A stretch of DNA of 64,000 nt from assembly GCF_006715785.1 (NCBI RefSeq), contig NZ_VFNX01000001.1:5064001-5128000 (forward strand), in the 5' to 3' direction. Below, piece after piece: positions 23,458 to 30,247 of this stretch (positions are counted from its first letter, which is position 1; every line of letters starts with the position of its first letter). This stretch comes from Streptomyces puniciscabiei. Its GTDB lineage: Bacteria > Actinomycetota > Actinomycetes > Streptomycetales > Streptomycetaceae. Under the pieces are notes generated by a model, which did not search any database, was not told the DNA's origin, and saw nothing but the letters and a program-made list of their open reading frames with translations. The position numbers were made by a program, and so were the translations under genes.

Positions 23458-24027
23458 TCAGCGGCTGGTCGGCGGGGTGTACTTGTAGCCGACCCGGCGC
23501 ACCGTCTGGATCGACTGGCGGTGCTCGGCGCCCAGCTTGCGGCGCAGCCGGGCGATGTGGACGTCGACGGTGCGGCCGTCCCCGACGTGGCCGTAGCCCC
23601 ACACCGTGGTGACCAGCTGGTCGCGGGTGTGCACCCGGTGCGGATGGGCCACCAGGTGCGCCAGCAGCTCGAACTCCAGATAGGTGAGGTCGAGTTCACG
23701 GCCGTCGACGCTGGCGGTGCGCTGCACCGGGTCGATCCGGACCAGCGGCTCGGCGCGCGGGTCCGGGGCCGGCGGCTGAGGCTGGTCGGGCACCGCGACC
23801 GGCAGGAACGGCGGGTGCTGGTCGGCCGGGACCAGCACCAGGTAGCCGACCATCGGGGGCTGTCCGGGGAGGGTCGGCAGGGTGTGCTGCGGCGCGGGCA
23901 GCCAGGTGGCGCCCGGCGGCAGGAAGTCCGCGACGTCGACCACCTCGTCCCGGTCGACGGCGCGCAGCCGGTGCCGGGCGGGGGCGGTCAGGGTGGAGGC
24001 GGAGGAGAGAGAACGAGTGGTCGCCAT
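23458..24027 (-). CDS. glnRII: OmpR-type winged-helix regulator, probable GlnRII
   Basis: This 189-residue DNA-binding protein has a complete C-terminal winged helix (about residues 95-187: ELDLTYLEFELLAHLVAHPHRVHTRDQLV, GRTVDVHIARLRRKLG, IQTVRRVGYKY). The N-terminal 90 residues are Pro-rich and lack a receiver domain with a phospho-acceptor Asp. A GlnR-like regulator, GlnRII, is encoded close to glnII in Streptomyces coelicolor; position (2.3 kb from glnII) and layout match it. If so, it binds the same boxes as GlnR in front of glnA, glnII and other nitrogen genes. A short Cys-Cys ORF lies 119 bp upstream on the same strand. The identification is by family and synteny. Confidence 0.75.
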   Translation of the reverse strand: MATTRSLSSASTLTAPARHRLRAVDRDEVVDVADFLPPGATWLPAPQHTLPTLPGQPPMVGYLVLVPADQHPPFLPVAVPDQPQPPAPDPRAEPLVRIDPVQRTASVDGRELDLTYLEFELLAHLVAHPHRVHTRDQLVTTVWGYGHVGDGRTVDVHIARLRRKLGAEHRQSIQTVRRVGYKYTPPTSR

Positions 24028-24146
24028 GAGAGGTCAGCTCTTTCGCGCGAGAGGTTCGTCGGTGGGAACGACGGCCGCGATTCGTGGTCGGGCGCGCCGG
24101 AGGACGTACGTCGTTTCGCGCTGGCCGAAGGCCGGGGGTTACGGCT

Positions 24147-24269
24147 TTAGAGGGCCCGCGCGTTCACCGCGCGGCAACACACCCGGTCGAAGTCGTGGTG
24201 CTGACGGGAAGGCCAGAAGGGCTCGAGGTCATGGCGACCCGTCGCGTGGTACTTCTGGAAGCTGGCCAT
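24147..24269 (-). CDS. Candidate 40-residue Cys-Cys small peptide upstream of glnRII
   Basis: A minus-strand ORF from ATG 24269 encodes 40 residues opening MASFQKYHATGRHDLEPFW and ending HHDFDRVCCRAVNARAL. Third codon positions are G or C in 34 of 39 sense codons, the Streptomyces coding signature, while the overlapping frames have low GC3. It lies in an otherwise empty 418-bp gap and ends 119 bp before the GlnRII-like gene, same strand. A 7-bp-stem hairpin (24156-24174) overlaps the codons just after Cys-Cys. The HxDFxRVxC pattern recalls the HxDLxRVxS...C pattern of actinobacterial cysteine-rich leader peptides. No obvious Shine-Dalgarno precedes it, so it could be leaderless. I cannot assign a function. 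Confidence 0.5.
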   Translation of the reverse strand: MASFQKYHATGRHDLEPFWPSRQHHDFDRVCCRAVNARAL

Positions 24270-24409
24270 GGGCCCATTGAAGCAGACACGGGCGCCGGAG
24301 AGGAGCCGCCTCTCACAGCTTGGACGCTTCCTTGGTGCGAAGTTGACGTGGCAGGTGTGTCGCCGGCGCGTACCAAGCCCTGATCAGCGGCTTCCGGCCC
24401 GTCGACGTG

Positions 24410-24435
24410 TCCGGAATGCCGTCTCGGCATCCGGA
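24410..24435. terminator. Hairpin 3' of the HEAT-repeat gene
   Basis: TCCGGAATGCCG and CGGCATCCGGA pair with a single-base bulge around TCT. The hairpin lies 10 bp beyond the stop of the minus-strand gene at 24446 and can terminate it before the small ORF and glnRII. The remainder of 24270-24409 shows no gene. Confidence 0.6.
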
Positions 24436-24445
24436 CGGGCGGTGT

Positions 24446-26260
24446 TCAGCCGAGCACCGTCGCGGAGCACAGCAGCTCCCGTACGGCGGACCGCAGGACG
24501 TAGTCCGGATGGGGGCCGCCCTCGACGAACAGGTCGGAGCGGACCCGCCGCCCGGACTCGGCGACTTCGCGCAGCGGCTCCACGGCGAACCGGGGGAGCA
24601 GGCCGATCACGGTCAGTGCGGGCAGGGCCGGGGGAAGGCCGAGGCCGGACCAGGAGTCCTGTCCGACGAGCCACCGGGCGAGTGGGTCCACCTTGTCCTC
24701 GGTGCGGCCGGTGATGCGCCACAGGGCCAGCGCCGCCCGGCCCCGGCCGCCGGCCGTACGTCTCCTTGCCATCCGTTGCTCCACGAGCGGCAGCAACGGC
24801 GCGGCAGCGGGGCCGAGTTCACCGGCGAGGTCCACCCACTCCGGGCCCGCGTCGGCCGGTTCGCGGCCGAGGAGGGCGAGCGCGGGCTCCGGATCGCCGG
24901 TCACCCGGTGGTACGCCAGCGCGGCGGCCGTCGACACCGAGGAGCCGGCACCTCCGGTCGCCGCCGCCCGCAGCGCCTCGGCGCCGGCACCACCGGCGGC
25001 CGCGGTGAGTCCGGCCAGCACGTGGACCGCGGCGTACGTGCCGGCGTGGGCCGGCAGCAGCGAGGCGAGCTCGGCCACGGCCTCCGCGGCCACCTCCGGA
25101 TACCGCGCCAGCACTCCGGCCAGCCGCGGCGAGACCGCCTCCAGCCGCCCGGCCACGGCCCGCGCCACCGGCAGCGCCGCCGCCCCGGACTCCTCGGCCA
25201 CGGCGGTGACGGCACGGACGGTGCCGTCCAGGCCGGGCGCCTCCTCGACCAGCCGTACGGCCTCGGGCACCGCCTCGGCCGCACCGGCACGGGCCAGTAC
25301 CGTGAGCGCCGCCGCCCGCACCTGAGGGTCCGCGGAGTCCAGGAGCGGCAGCGCGCGTTCCCGCACCCGCCCGCGCGACTCCTTGGGCAGCGCGCACGTC
25401 AGCCGGGCCAGCCGGTACAACTCCCAGGCCGCAGCGACCGGTTCCGCCAGGACCCACGGCAGAACGTCCGCCTCGCGGTCCCGCCACCGCTCGACGATGT
25501 CGTGGGCGAGCGGCACACCCTGGGTGAGGGCCCGCAGTGCCGCCTCCGGGTCGTCCTCCAGGAGCCGGTCGGTGAACGGGCGGTAGGGATCCGGCCAGCA
25601 GCCGCTCTCCCGGTCGTGCGGGTCGGCGGCGTGGGCCCGGGCGCAGACGTCCACCAGCTCGCCGGGCAGGGGCACTTCCGCGGTGCGCAGCAGGTCCTCG
25701 GCGGCGGCGAGCCGTATCCGGGGCTCGGGGTCGGTCAGCAGGCCGTGCCGCCAGCCGCCGTCGCCCGCGTCCAGCAACCCGAGCGCGGTCACCACGTGCT
25801 CGCGCACCCGGGGGTCGGGCTCCTCGGCGAGCCGGGCCCGCAGCAGGGGGAGCAGCGGCAGGGCGTACGGATGGCCGAGGGCCGCGATCAGCAGCACCAT
25901 GGCGTCCCGGATCTCGGGGTCGGTGACGTGCGCGAGGTGCAGCAGGGGCGGGAGTGCCTCGGCCACGGCCCGCCGCGCGGCGGCGCGTTCGGCGGGGCTC
26001 CCGGAGCCGTCCGCGACGGAGGCGATCAGCCAGAGCAGCTCCCGCCGGTGGCCGGGCCCGTCGAGGGCCAGCCGGGCGAGGTGGGGGACGGCGGCGGCCG
26101 AGGCGTCGTAGATGCTGCCCTGGTGGCACAGCGCGGAGAACAGCTCGTGCGAGGCATCCTCGCGTACGGCCGCGTCCTCGGACTCCATCGCGCTCAGCAG
26201 TCCGGGGACGTCGTCGGCGGGCCCGTACGCGTGGGTGAGCTTCCCCCAGTCGATCTCCAT
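24446..26260 (-). CDS. HEAT-repeat protein
   Basis: This 604-residue soluble protein is almost entirely alpha-helical, with HEAT-type repeats. Each unit has the pattern of ALRALTQGVPLAHDIVERW or DPQVRAAALTVLARAGAAEAV, and DPEIRDAMVLLIAALG and DPRVREHVVTALGLL are further clear copies. Such scaffolds bind other proteins; no catalytic motif is visible. The start MEIDWGKLTHAYGPADDVP is the conserved opening of this Streptomyces family. It is downstream of glnII in the same direction but separated from it by a terminator, so the two are probably expressed independently. The role is unknown. Confidence 0.8.
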   Translation of the reverse strand: MEIDWGKLTHAYGPADDVPGLLSAMESEDAAVREDASHELFSALCHQGSIYDASAAAVPHLARLALDGPGHRRELLWLIASVADGSGSPAERAAARRAVAEALPPLLHLAHVTDPEIRDAMVLLIAALGHPYALPLLPLLRARLAEEPDPRVREHVVTALGLLDAGDGGWRHGLLTDPEPRIRLAAAEDLLRTAEVPLPGELVDVCARAHAADPHDRESGCWPDPYRPFTDRLLEDDPEAALRALTQGVPLAHDIVERWRDREADVLPWVLAEPVAAAWELYRLARLTCALPKESRGRVRERALPLLDSADPQVRAAALTVLARAGAAEAVPEAVRLVEEAPGLDGTVRAVTAVAEESGAAALPVARAVAGRLEAVSPRLAGVLARYPEVAAEAVAELASLLPAHAGTYAAVHVLAGLTAAAGGAGAEALRAAATGGAGSSVSTAAALAYHRVTGDPEPALALLGREPADAGPEWVDLAGELGPAAAPLLPLVEQRMARRRTAGGRGRAALALWRITGRTEDKVDPLARWLVGQDSWSGLGLPPALPALTVIGLLPRFAVEPLREVAESGRRVRSDLFVEGGPHPDYVLRSAVRELLCSATVLG

Positions 26261-26313
26261 GGCCCCACGATGGCACGCACCACTGACAACGCGGCGGTCC
26301 GGCGGCGCGCGAA

Positions 26314-26343
26314 GGGGGCGCCCACCTTGCGGTGAGCGCCCCC
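26314..26343 (-). terminator. Terminator of glnII
   Basis: GGGGGCGCCCACC (26314-26326) and GGTGAGCGCCCCC (26331-26343) pair with one mismatch and a 4-nt loop, 20 bp past the glnII stop. Confidence 0.75.
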
Positions 26344-26363
26344 GGGGAGCCTTACGGCGTGGA

Positions 26364-27395
26364 TCAGACCTGGCCGGCCTTCTCCAGCGCGGAGCAGCAG
26401 GTGTCCACCAGCAGGCGGGTCACCACGTACGGGTCGACGTTGGCGTTCGGGCGGCGGTCCTCGATGTAGCCCTTGCCGTCCTTCTCGACCTGCCACGGGA
26501 TACGGACCGAGGCGCCGCGGTCGGAGACGCCGTAGGAGAACTTGTCCCACGGAGCGGTCTCGTGCAGACCCGTCAGGCGCTCGTCGATGCCGGCGCCGTA
26601 GTTCTTGACGTGGTCCAGCGGCTTGGAGCCCTCGCCGAGCGACTCGCACGCGGTGATGATCGCGTCGTAGCCCTCGCGCATGGCCTTGGTGGAGAAGTTG
26701 GTGTGCGCGCCCGCGCCGTTCCAGTCGCCCTTGACCGGCTTGGGGTCGAGGGTCGCGGAGATGCCGAAGTCCTCGGCGGTGCGGTACAGCAGCCAGCGGG
26801 CCACCCACAGCTGGTCGGAGACCTCCAGCGGGGACAGCGGGCCGACCTGGAACTCCCACTGGCCGGGCATGACCTCGGCGTTGATGCCGGAGATGCCGAG
26901 ACCGGCCTTCAGGCAGTTCTCCAGGTGGGCCTCGACGATCTCGCGGCCGAAGATCTCGTCGGCGCCGACACCGCAGTAGTAGCCGCCCTGCGGGGCCGGG
27001 AAGCCGCCCTCGGGGAAGCCCAGCGGACGGGAGCCGTCGAAGAAGGTGTACTCCTGCTCGATGCCGAAGATCGGCTCCTGCGCGGCGAACTTCTCTGCGA
27101 CCTCGGCCAGCGCGGCGCGCGTGTTGGACGAGTGCGGGGTCATGTCGATGTCGAGGACCTCGCACAGCACCAGGACGTCGTCGCCACCGCGGATCGGGTC
27201 GGGGCAGGTGAAGACCGGCTTGAGCACACGGTCCGAGGAGTGGCCCTCGGCCTGGTTGGTGGAGGAGCCGTCGAAGCCCCAGATGGGCAGTGCGTCGAGA
27301 CCGGCCGGGGCGCCCGTGATGATCTTCGTCTTGGAACGGAGCTTGGCCGTCGGCGCGGTGCCGTCGATCCAGATGTACTCAGCCTTGAAGGTCAC
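26364..27395 (-). CDS. glnII: Glutamine synthetase II
   Basis: This heat-labile, eukaryotic-type glutamine synthetase (glutamate + NH4+ + ATP to glutamine) has 343 residues from the GTG at 27395, which follows GGAAG. Sequence hallmarks include EYIWIDGT at the N-terminus, WGFDGSSTNQAEG, FGIEQEYTFF (metal-binding Glu), NAEVMPGQWEFQVGP, NGAGAHTNFST and DRGASVRIPWQ. GSII enzymes lack the GSI adenylylation loop, so control is mainly transcriptional. Five 5-bp GlnR half-sites at 11-bp spacing precede the gene, so it should be induced by nitrogen limitation. Streptomyces carries both GSII and GSI (here glnA at 37063). A terminator follows. Confidence 0.97.
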   Translation of the reverse strand: MTFKAEYIWIDGTAPTAKLRSKTKIITGAPAGLDALPIWGFDGSSTNQAEGHSSDRVLKPVFTCPDPIRGGDDVLVLCEVLDIDMTPHSSNTRAALAEVAEKFAAQEPIFGIEQEYTFFDGSRPLGFPEGGFPAPQGGYYCGVGADEIFGREIVEAHLENCLKAGLGISGINAEVMPGQWEFQVGPLSPLEVSDQLWVARWLLYRTAEDFGISATLDPKPVKGDWNGAGAHTNFSTKAMREGYDAIITACESLGEGSKPLDHVKNYGAGIDERLTGLHETAPWDKFSYGVSDRGASVRIPWQVEKDGKGYIEDRRPNANVDPYVVTRLLVDTCCSALEKAGQV

Positions 27396-27488
27396 GGGGC
27401 CACTTCCTTCGGGGGTGGTCGGGCGCACTCGGTGCGGGTGCTGCGGCGCTACGGCACCGGGGCACCGCGTCGATCTGCCGCGCAGCCT

Positions 27489-27537
27489 GTCAACGGGCGA
27501 TTTCCCGGCCATTGCTCTTGTGTGAACCCCGTGTTAC
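27489..27537 (-). promoter_or_regulatory. GlnR-box array of glnII (five half-sites)
   Basis: On the minus strand GTAAC (27533-27537), TTCAC (27522-27526), GCAAT (27511-27515), GAAAT (27500-27504) and TTGAC (27489-27493) are separated by exactly 6 bp each, an 11-bp period. This fits the Streptomyces GlnR consensus gTnAc-n6-GaAAc repeated. The array begins on the stop codon of the upstream MarR gene and ends about 94 bp before the glnII start. Confidence 0.8.
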
Positions 27538-28040
27538 CTGGTCGTTCTGTGTCCCGGCTCACGTTGTGAGGTCTCGCCGGGCGGGGTATGAGTGCCCTCC
27601 GCCGCGGCCTGCCGGACCCCGTCGAGGAAGTCCCGGATCGCCGCCTGCTGATGGCCGTCGTAGCCGTGCAGCAGCCGCACGGAGTGCTCGATCAGCGGCC
27701 CGAAGGAGGCCTGTCCGAGGTGCATGGCGTGCTCCGTCACCTCTACGACGACCTTCCGCCGATCGCTCGTACCGCGCACCCGCCGCACATGACCGGCCCG
27801 CTCCAGCCGGTCGAGCAGGGCCGTGGTCCCCGCCGAGTTGAGCCCGAGCACGGCCCCGAGCCGCCCGGCGGTCAGCTCCTCGCCGGCCCGCCGTGCGTCC
27901 ATGAGCGCGATCAGCGCGCGTACGTCCGTGGGGTGCATGCCGTTCGCCTGCGCGAACCGTGCGCTGTGCAGGCCGAGTTCGACGGCGACGGCACGCAGGA
28001 GGTGGACGATCTCCATCTCGGGCTGCACGCGGGCCTCCAT
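27534..28040 (-). CDS. MarR-family regulator
   Basis: This 168-residue MarR winged-helix repressor carries the classic DNA-binding section (LTAGRLGAVLGLNSAGTTALLDRLERAGHVRRVRGTSDRR, residues about 56-95) and the wing motif DRRKVVVEVTEHA. It is divergent from an alpha/beta hydrolase gene, with a 56-bp gap containing a long palindrome and two internal MarR-like sites. Autoregulation and control of the hydrolase are therefore likely. The stop codon overlaps the first GlnR half-site of glnII. The ligand is unknown; MarR proteins paired with hydrolases often respond to phenolic compounds. Confidence 0.9.
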   Translation of the reverse strand: MEARVQPEMEIVHLLRAVAVELGLHSARFAQANGMHPTDVRALIALMDARRAGEELTAGRLGAVLGLNSAGTTALLDRLERAGHVRRVRGTSDRRKVVVEVTEHAMHLGQASFGPLIEHSVRLLHGYDGHQQAAIRDFLDGVRQAAAEGTHTPPGETSQREPGHRTTR

Positions 28041-28042
28041 GG

Positions 28043-28085
28043 CTATTATCTCGTTCAGCGGATATCTTGGTCAGCGAGATAATAG
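28043..28085. promoter_or_regulatory. Divergent operator between MarR and hydrolase genes
   Basis: CTATTATCTCG (28043-28053) and CGAGATAATAG (28075-28085) are perfect 11-bp arms. Inside are two overlapping pseudo-palindromes of TATCT...AGATA type: TATCTCGTTCAGCGGATA (28047-28064) and TATCTTGGTCAGCGAGATA (28063-28081). They are also direct copies of TATCT-G-TCAGCG. The AT-rich arms stand out in this high-GC background. The site probably binds the adjacent MarR protein and covers both promoters. Confidence 0.75.
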
Positions 28086-28096
28086 GGGGTGGTGGC

Positions 28097-28954
28097 GTGC
28101 CGGGACACGACAGTGAGGCCTTCCGGGTTGCCTACGAAAAGGTCCTGGCCAAGTGGCCGGCCGAGCGGGAGGCGCTGACGGTCGCGACGCCCTTCGGCGA
28201 CACCCGCGTCAACAGCTGCGGCCCTCGGGACGCGCCGCCGCTGGTCCTGCTGCCGGGCGGTGGTGGAGAGACCTCCGTCTCCTGGTACGCCCAGGTCGCG
28301 GAGCTGGCCCGGGAGCGCCGGGTGCACGCGGTCGACGTGATCGGCGCCCCAGGGCTGAGCGTCCCGGCCGGCGACCGCCACCCCCGTGCGGTCGCCGACC
28401 TGATGCTCTGGCTGGACGCGGTCCTGGACGGCCTGGGCGCCGCCCGGACCGACCTGGGCGGGCACTCGTACGGCGGCTGGATCGCCCTGCATCACGCCCT
28501 GCGCACCCCCGCCCGGACACGCCGCCTGTTCCTCCTGGACCCGACCCAGTGTTTCGCCGGGTACAAGGCGGCGTATCTCTGCCGCGCCCTGCCGATGCTG
28601 CTGCGGCCCGCGCCCCGCCGGGTCCGCGCCTTCCTGGAGTGGGAGACCGGGGGAGCACCCCTGGACCCCGACTGGCTCGCCCTCCAGGAGGCGGCCGCAG
28701 GCTTCCCGGCCGCGAAGCCGGTGACCGGCCCGCGCCCCGCGCCGGACGCGCTGCGGACCCTGGACGTCCGGGTCCTGCTGCTCGTGGCCGCGAACAGCAG
28801 GACCCATGACGCCCGCGAGGTGGCTGCCGGTGCGGAGGCGCTGCTGTCGCACGTGGAGACGGCCGTACTGCCGGACGTCTCGCATCACGCGCTGCCGCAG
28901 GGGGCACCCGCAACCCTGGCCCGCCGCCTCACCGATTTCCTGTCCGGTCCCTGA
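28097..28954 (+). CDS. Alpha/beta-hydrolase
   Basis: This 285-residue alpha/beta-hydrolase-fold protein contains an oxyanion-hole region (VLLPGGGGETSVSWYAQV), the nucleophile elbow GGHSYGGW (Ser in GHSYG), a cap-domain segment (LEWETGGAPLDPDWLAL) and a late His (VSHHALPQG). It probably hydrolyses an ester, lactone or related bond in the cytoplasm. The GTG at 28097 is chosen because GGGGGTGG precedes it; further upstream the frame runs through the operator. It is divergent from and probably repressed by the MarR gene. It ends 3 bp from the converging secreted protein gene at 28958. The natural substrate is unknown. Confidence 0.85.
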   Translation: MPGHDSEAFRVAYEKVLAKWPAEREALTVATPFGDTRVNSCGPRDAPPLVLLPGGGGETSVSWYAQVAELARERRVHAVDVIGAPGLSVPAGDRHPRAVADLMLWLDAVLDGLGAARTDLGGHSYGGWIALHHALRTPARTRRLFLLDPTQCFAGYKAAYLCRALPMLLRPAPRRVRAFLEWETGGAPLDPDWLALQEAAAGFPAAKPVTGPRPAPDALRTLDVRVLLLVAANSRTHDAREVAAGAEALLSHVETAVLPDVSHHALPQGAPATLARRLTDFLSGP

Positions 28955-28957
28955 GCC

Positions 28958-29734
28958 TCACCCCACCTTCTCGATGCGGGCGTGGCGGATGAGGAACTTG
29001 CCGGGCTCCCGGACCTGTTCGAAGGCCGCGTTGTTGAGCAGCACACAGCTGCCGGAGACCGAGGTCACCTTCACCGTCGTGGACTTGTTGTTGTCCAGGT
29101 TGGTGACCTTCAGCGTGGTCCCGGCCGGGAACTGGTTGCTGGAGGCGGCCGGGGCGCCGCCCTCACCGGAGAGCGTGACCGTGGAGCCGTTGCAGACCTG
29201 CTGACCGGAGGCCGCGGCCGCACCACCGCCGGCGTTCCCCGCGGCGGCGGACTGCGAGGGCTGCGCGGTCTGCTGGCCGGCACCCTGCTGCCCGGCCTGC
29301 TGACCGGCTCCCTGCTGTCCGGCCTGCTGACCGGCTCCCTGCTGTCCGGCCTGCTGACCCGCGCCCTGCTGTCCGGTCTGCGCCTGCTGCCCGGTCTGGG
29401 AGCCCTGAGCCGACTCCCCAACCGTGCACCCGGCCGCCTTCTGCTGGACCTCGATCTGTTTGATGACCGCCTCGCGGTTGGCGATCCGGGCCGCCGACTG
29501 CGCGTCCGGGTGCGCCTTCTGGTCCGCGATGAACCGGTCGTTGTTGCCGTGGGCCGTGGCGAGCCCCTGGCAGACGGTCGAGTTGTCCGCGGCCGACAGG
29601 GTCTTCGCGCCCTGCGCGGGCTGGGCCGCGTTGGACGTCGTGGCCAGTGCGAAGGCCCCGCCGCCCGCCACCGCCGCGGCGCTGACGAGCACCGCGAGCT
29701 TCTTCTTCGTACTGAGGGTGCGCCTACGCGACAT
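28958..29734 (-). CDS. Secreted protein with Gln-rich repeats and RlpA-like barrel
   Basis: This 258-residue exported protein has a signal peptide (KKKLAVLVSAAAVAGGGAFALATTSNAA). A short helical N-domain with a Cys pair (STVCQGLATAHGNNDRFIADQKAHPDA; KAAGCTVGE) follows. Then comes a GAGQQAGQQ repeat linker and a C-terminal domain of about 80 residues. That domain (VTLSGEGGAPAASSNQFPAGTTLKVTNLDN, VKVTSVSGSCVLLNNAAFEQV) resembles a double-psi beta-barrel of RlpA/expansin type. Such barrels bind or cleave cell-wall glycans, but I see no confirmed catalytic Asp here. The Gln-rich linker resembles that of the DUF1996 protein at 20601-22220, suggesting a shared cell-surface role. Confidence 0.8.
   Translation of the reverse strand: MSRRRTLSTKKKLAVLVSAAAVAGGGAFALATTSNAAQPAQGAKTLSAADNSTVCQGLATAHGNNDRFIADQKAHPDAQSAARIANREAVIKQIEVQQKAAGCTVGESAQGSQTGQQAQTGQQGAGQQAGQQGAGQQAGQQGAGQQAGQQGAGQQTAQPSQSAAAGNAGGGAAAASGQQVCNGSTVTLSGEGGAPAASSNQFPAGTTLKVTNLDNNKSTTVKVTSVSGSCVLLNNAAFEQVREPGKFLIRHARIEKVG
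29284..29364. repeat. Three 27-bp tandem repeats coding for GAGQQAGQQ
   Basis: Units 29284-29310, 29311-29337 and 29338-29364 are near identical (two or fewer differences between the first two), and a degenerate fourth copy follows. Each encodes nine residues of the linker in the secreted protein on the minus strand. Confidence 0.85.
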
Positions 29735-29853
29735 GCGCGCCTCCTGGAGAGGTAGGGGAGCGTACGCCGCTATGTACGAGATACCGAACGAGGTTACTCA
29801 GCGGTTGGGGAGGTCGGTGAAGTGTCCTGCATCACAGGGGAGTTGAGTATCGC

Positions 29854-30222
29854 TCAGCTCTTGCTGTGGTCCAGGGCCTCGCGTACCGCGTCCTCCGAGC
29901 GGGCCACAAGGGCCGTTCCGTCGTCGGCGGTGATGATCGGGCGCTGGATGAGCTTGGGGTGCTCGGAGAGCGCGGCGATCCACCGGTCCCGGGAGCCGTC
30001 GTCCCGCGGCCAGTCCTTCAGCCCCAGCTCCTTGGCGACGGCCTCGCCGGTCCGGGTGATGTCCCACGGCTCCAGGTTCAGCCGCTCCAGCACGGCCCTG
30101 ATCTCGTCCTCGCTCGGCACGTCCTCCAGGTAGCGGCGGACGGTGTACTCGGCCCCCTCGGCGTCGAGCAGGCTGACGGCGCTGCGGCACTTGGAGCAGG
30201 CGGGATTGATCCAGATTTCCAT
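29854..30222 (-). CDS. ArsC/Spx-family arsenate reductase-like protein
   Basis: This 122-residue thioredoxin-fold protein of the ArsC family begins MEIWINPACSKCRSAVSLLDAEG, with a CxxC pair (Cys9, Cys12). The next stretch, YTVRRYLEDVPSEDEIRAVL, is typical of the family. The family reduces arsenate with glutathione or glutaredoxin, or acts like Spx as a redox regulator. A motif for arsenate specificity beyond the N-terminal Cys is not secure, and no ars genes are near. The start is set at ATG 30222; a GTG three codons upstream is possible. It is 25 bp downstream of the PhzF gene on the same strand, so may be the last gene of that operon. Confidence 0.8.
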   Translation of the reverse strand: MEIWINPACSKCRSAVSLLDAEGAEYTVRRYLEDVPSEDEIRAVLERLNLEPWDITRTGEAVAKELGLKDWPRDDGSRDRWIAALSEHPKLIQRPIITADDGTALVARSEDAVREALDHSKS

Positions 30223-30247
30223 GGCGCACACGGTACGGGAAGCCCCG

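Noticed and set aside
24164..24430. An 88-codon minus-strand frame overlapping the Cys-Cys peptide ORF
   Set aside because: Its third positions are not GC-biased, whereas those of the 40-codon frame are.
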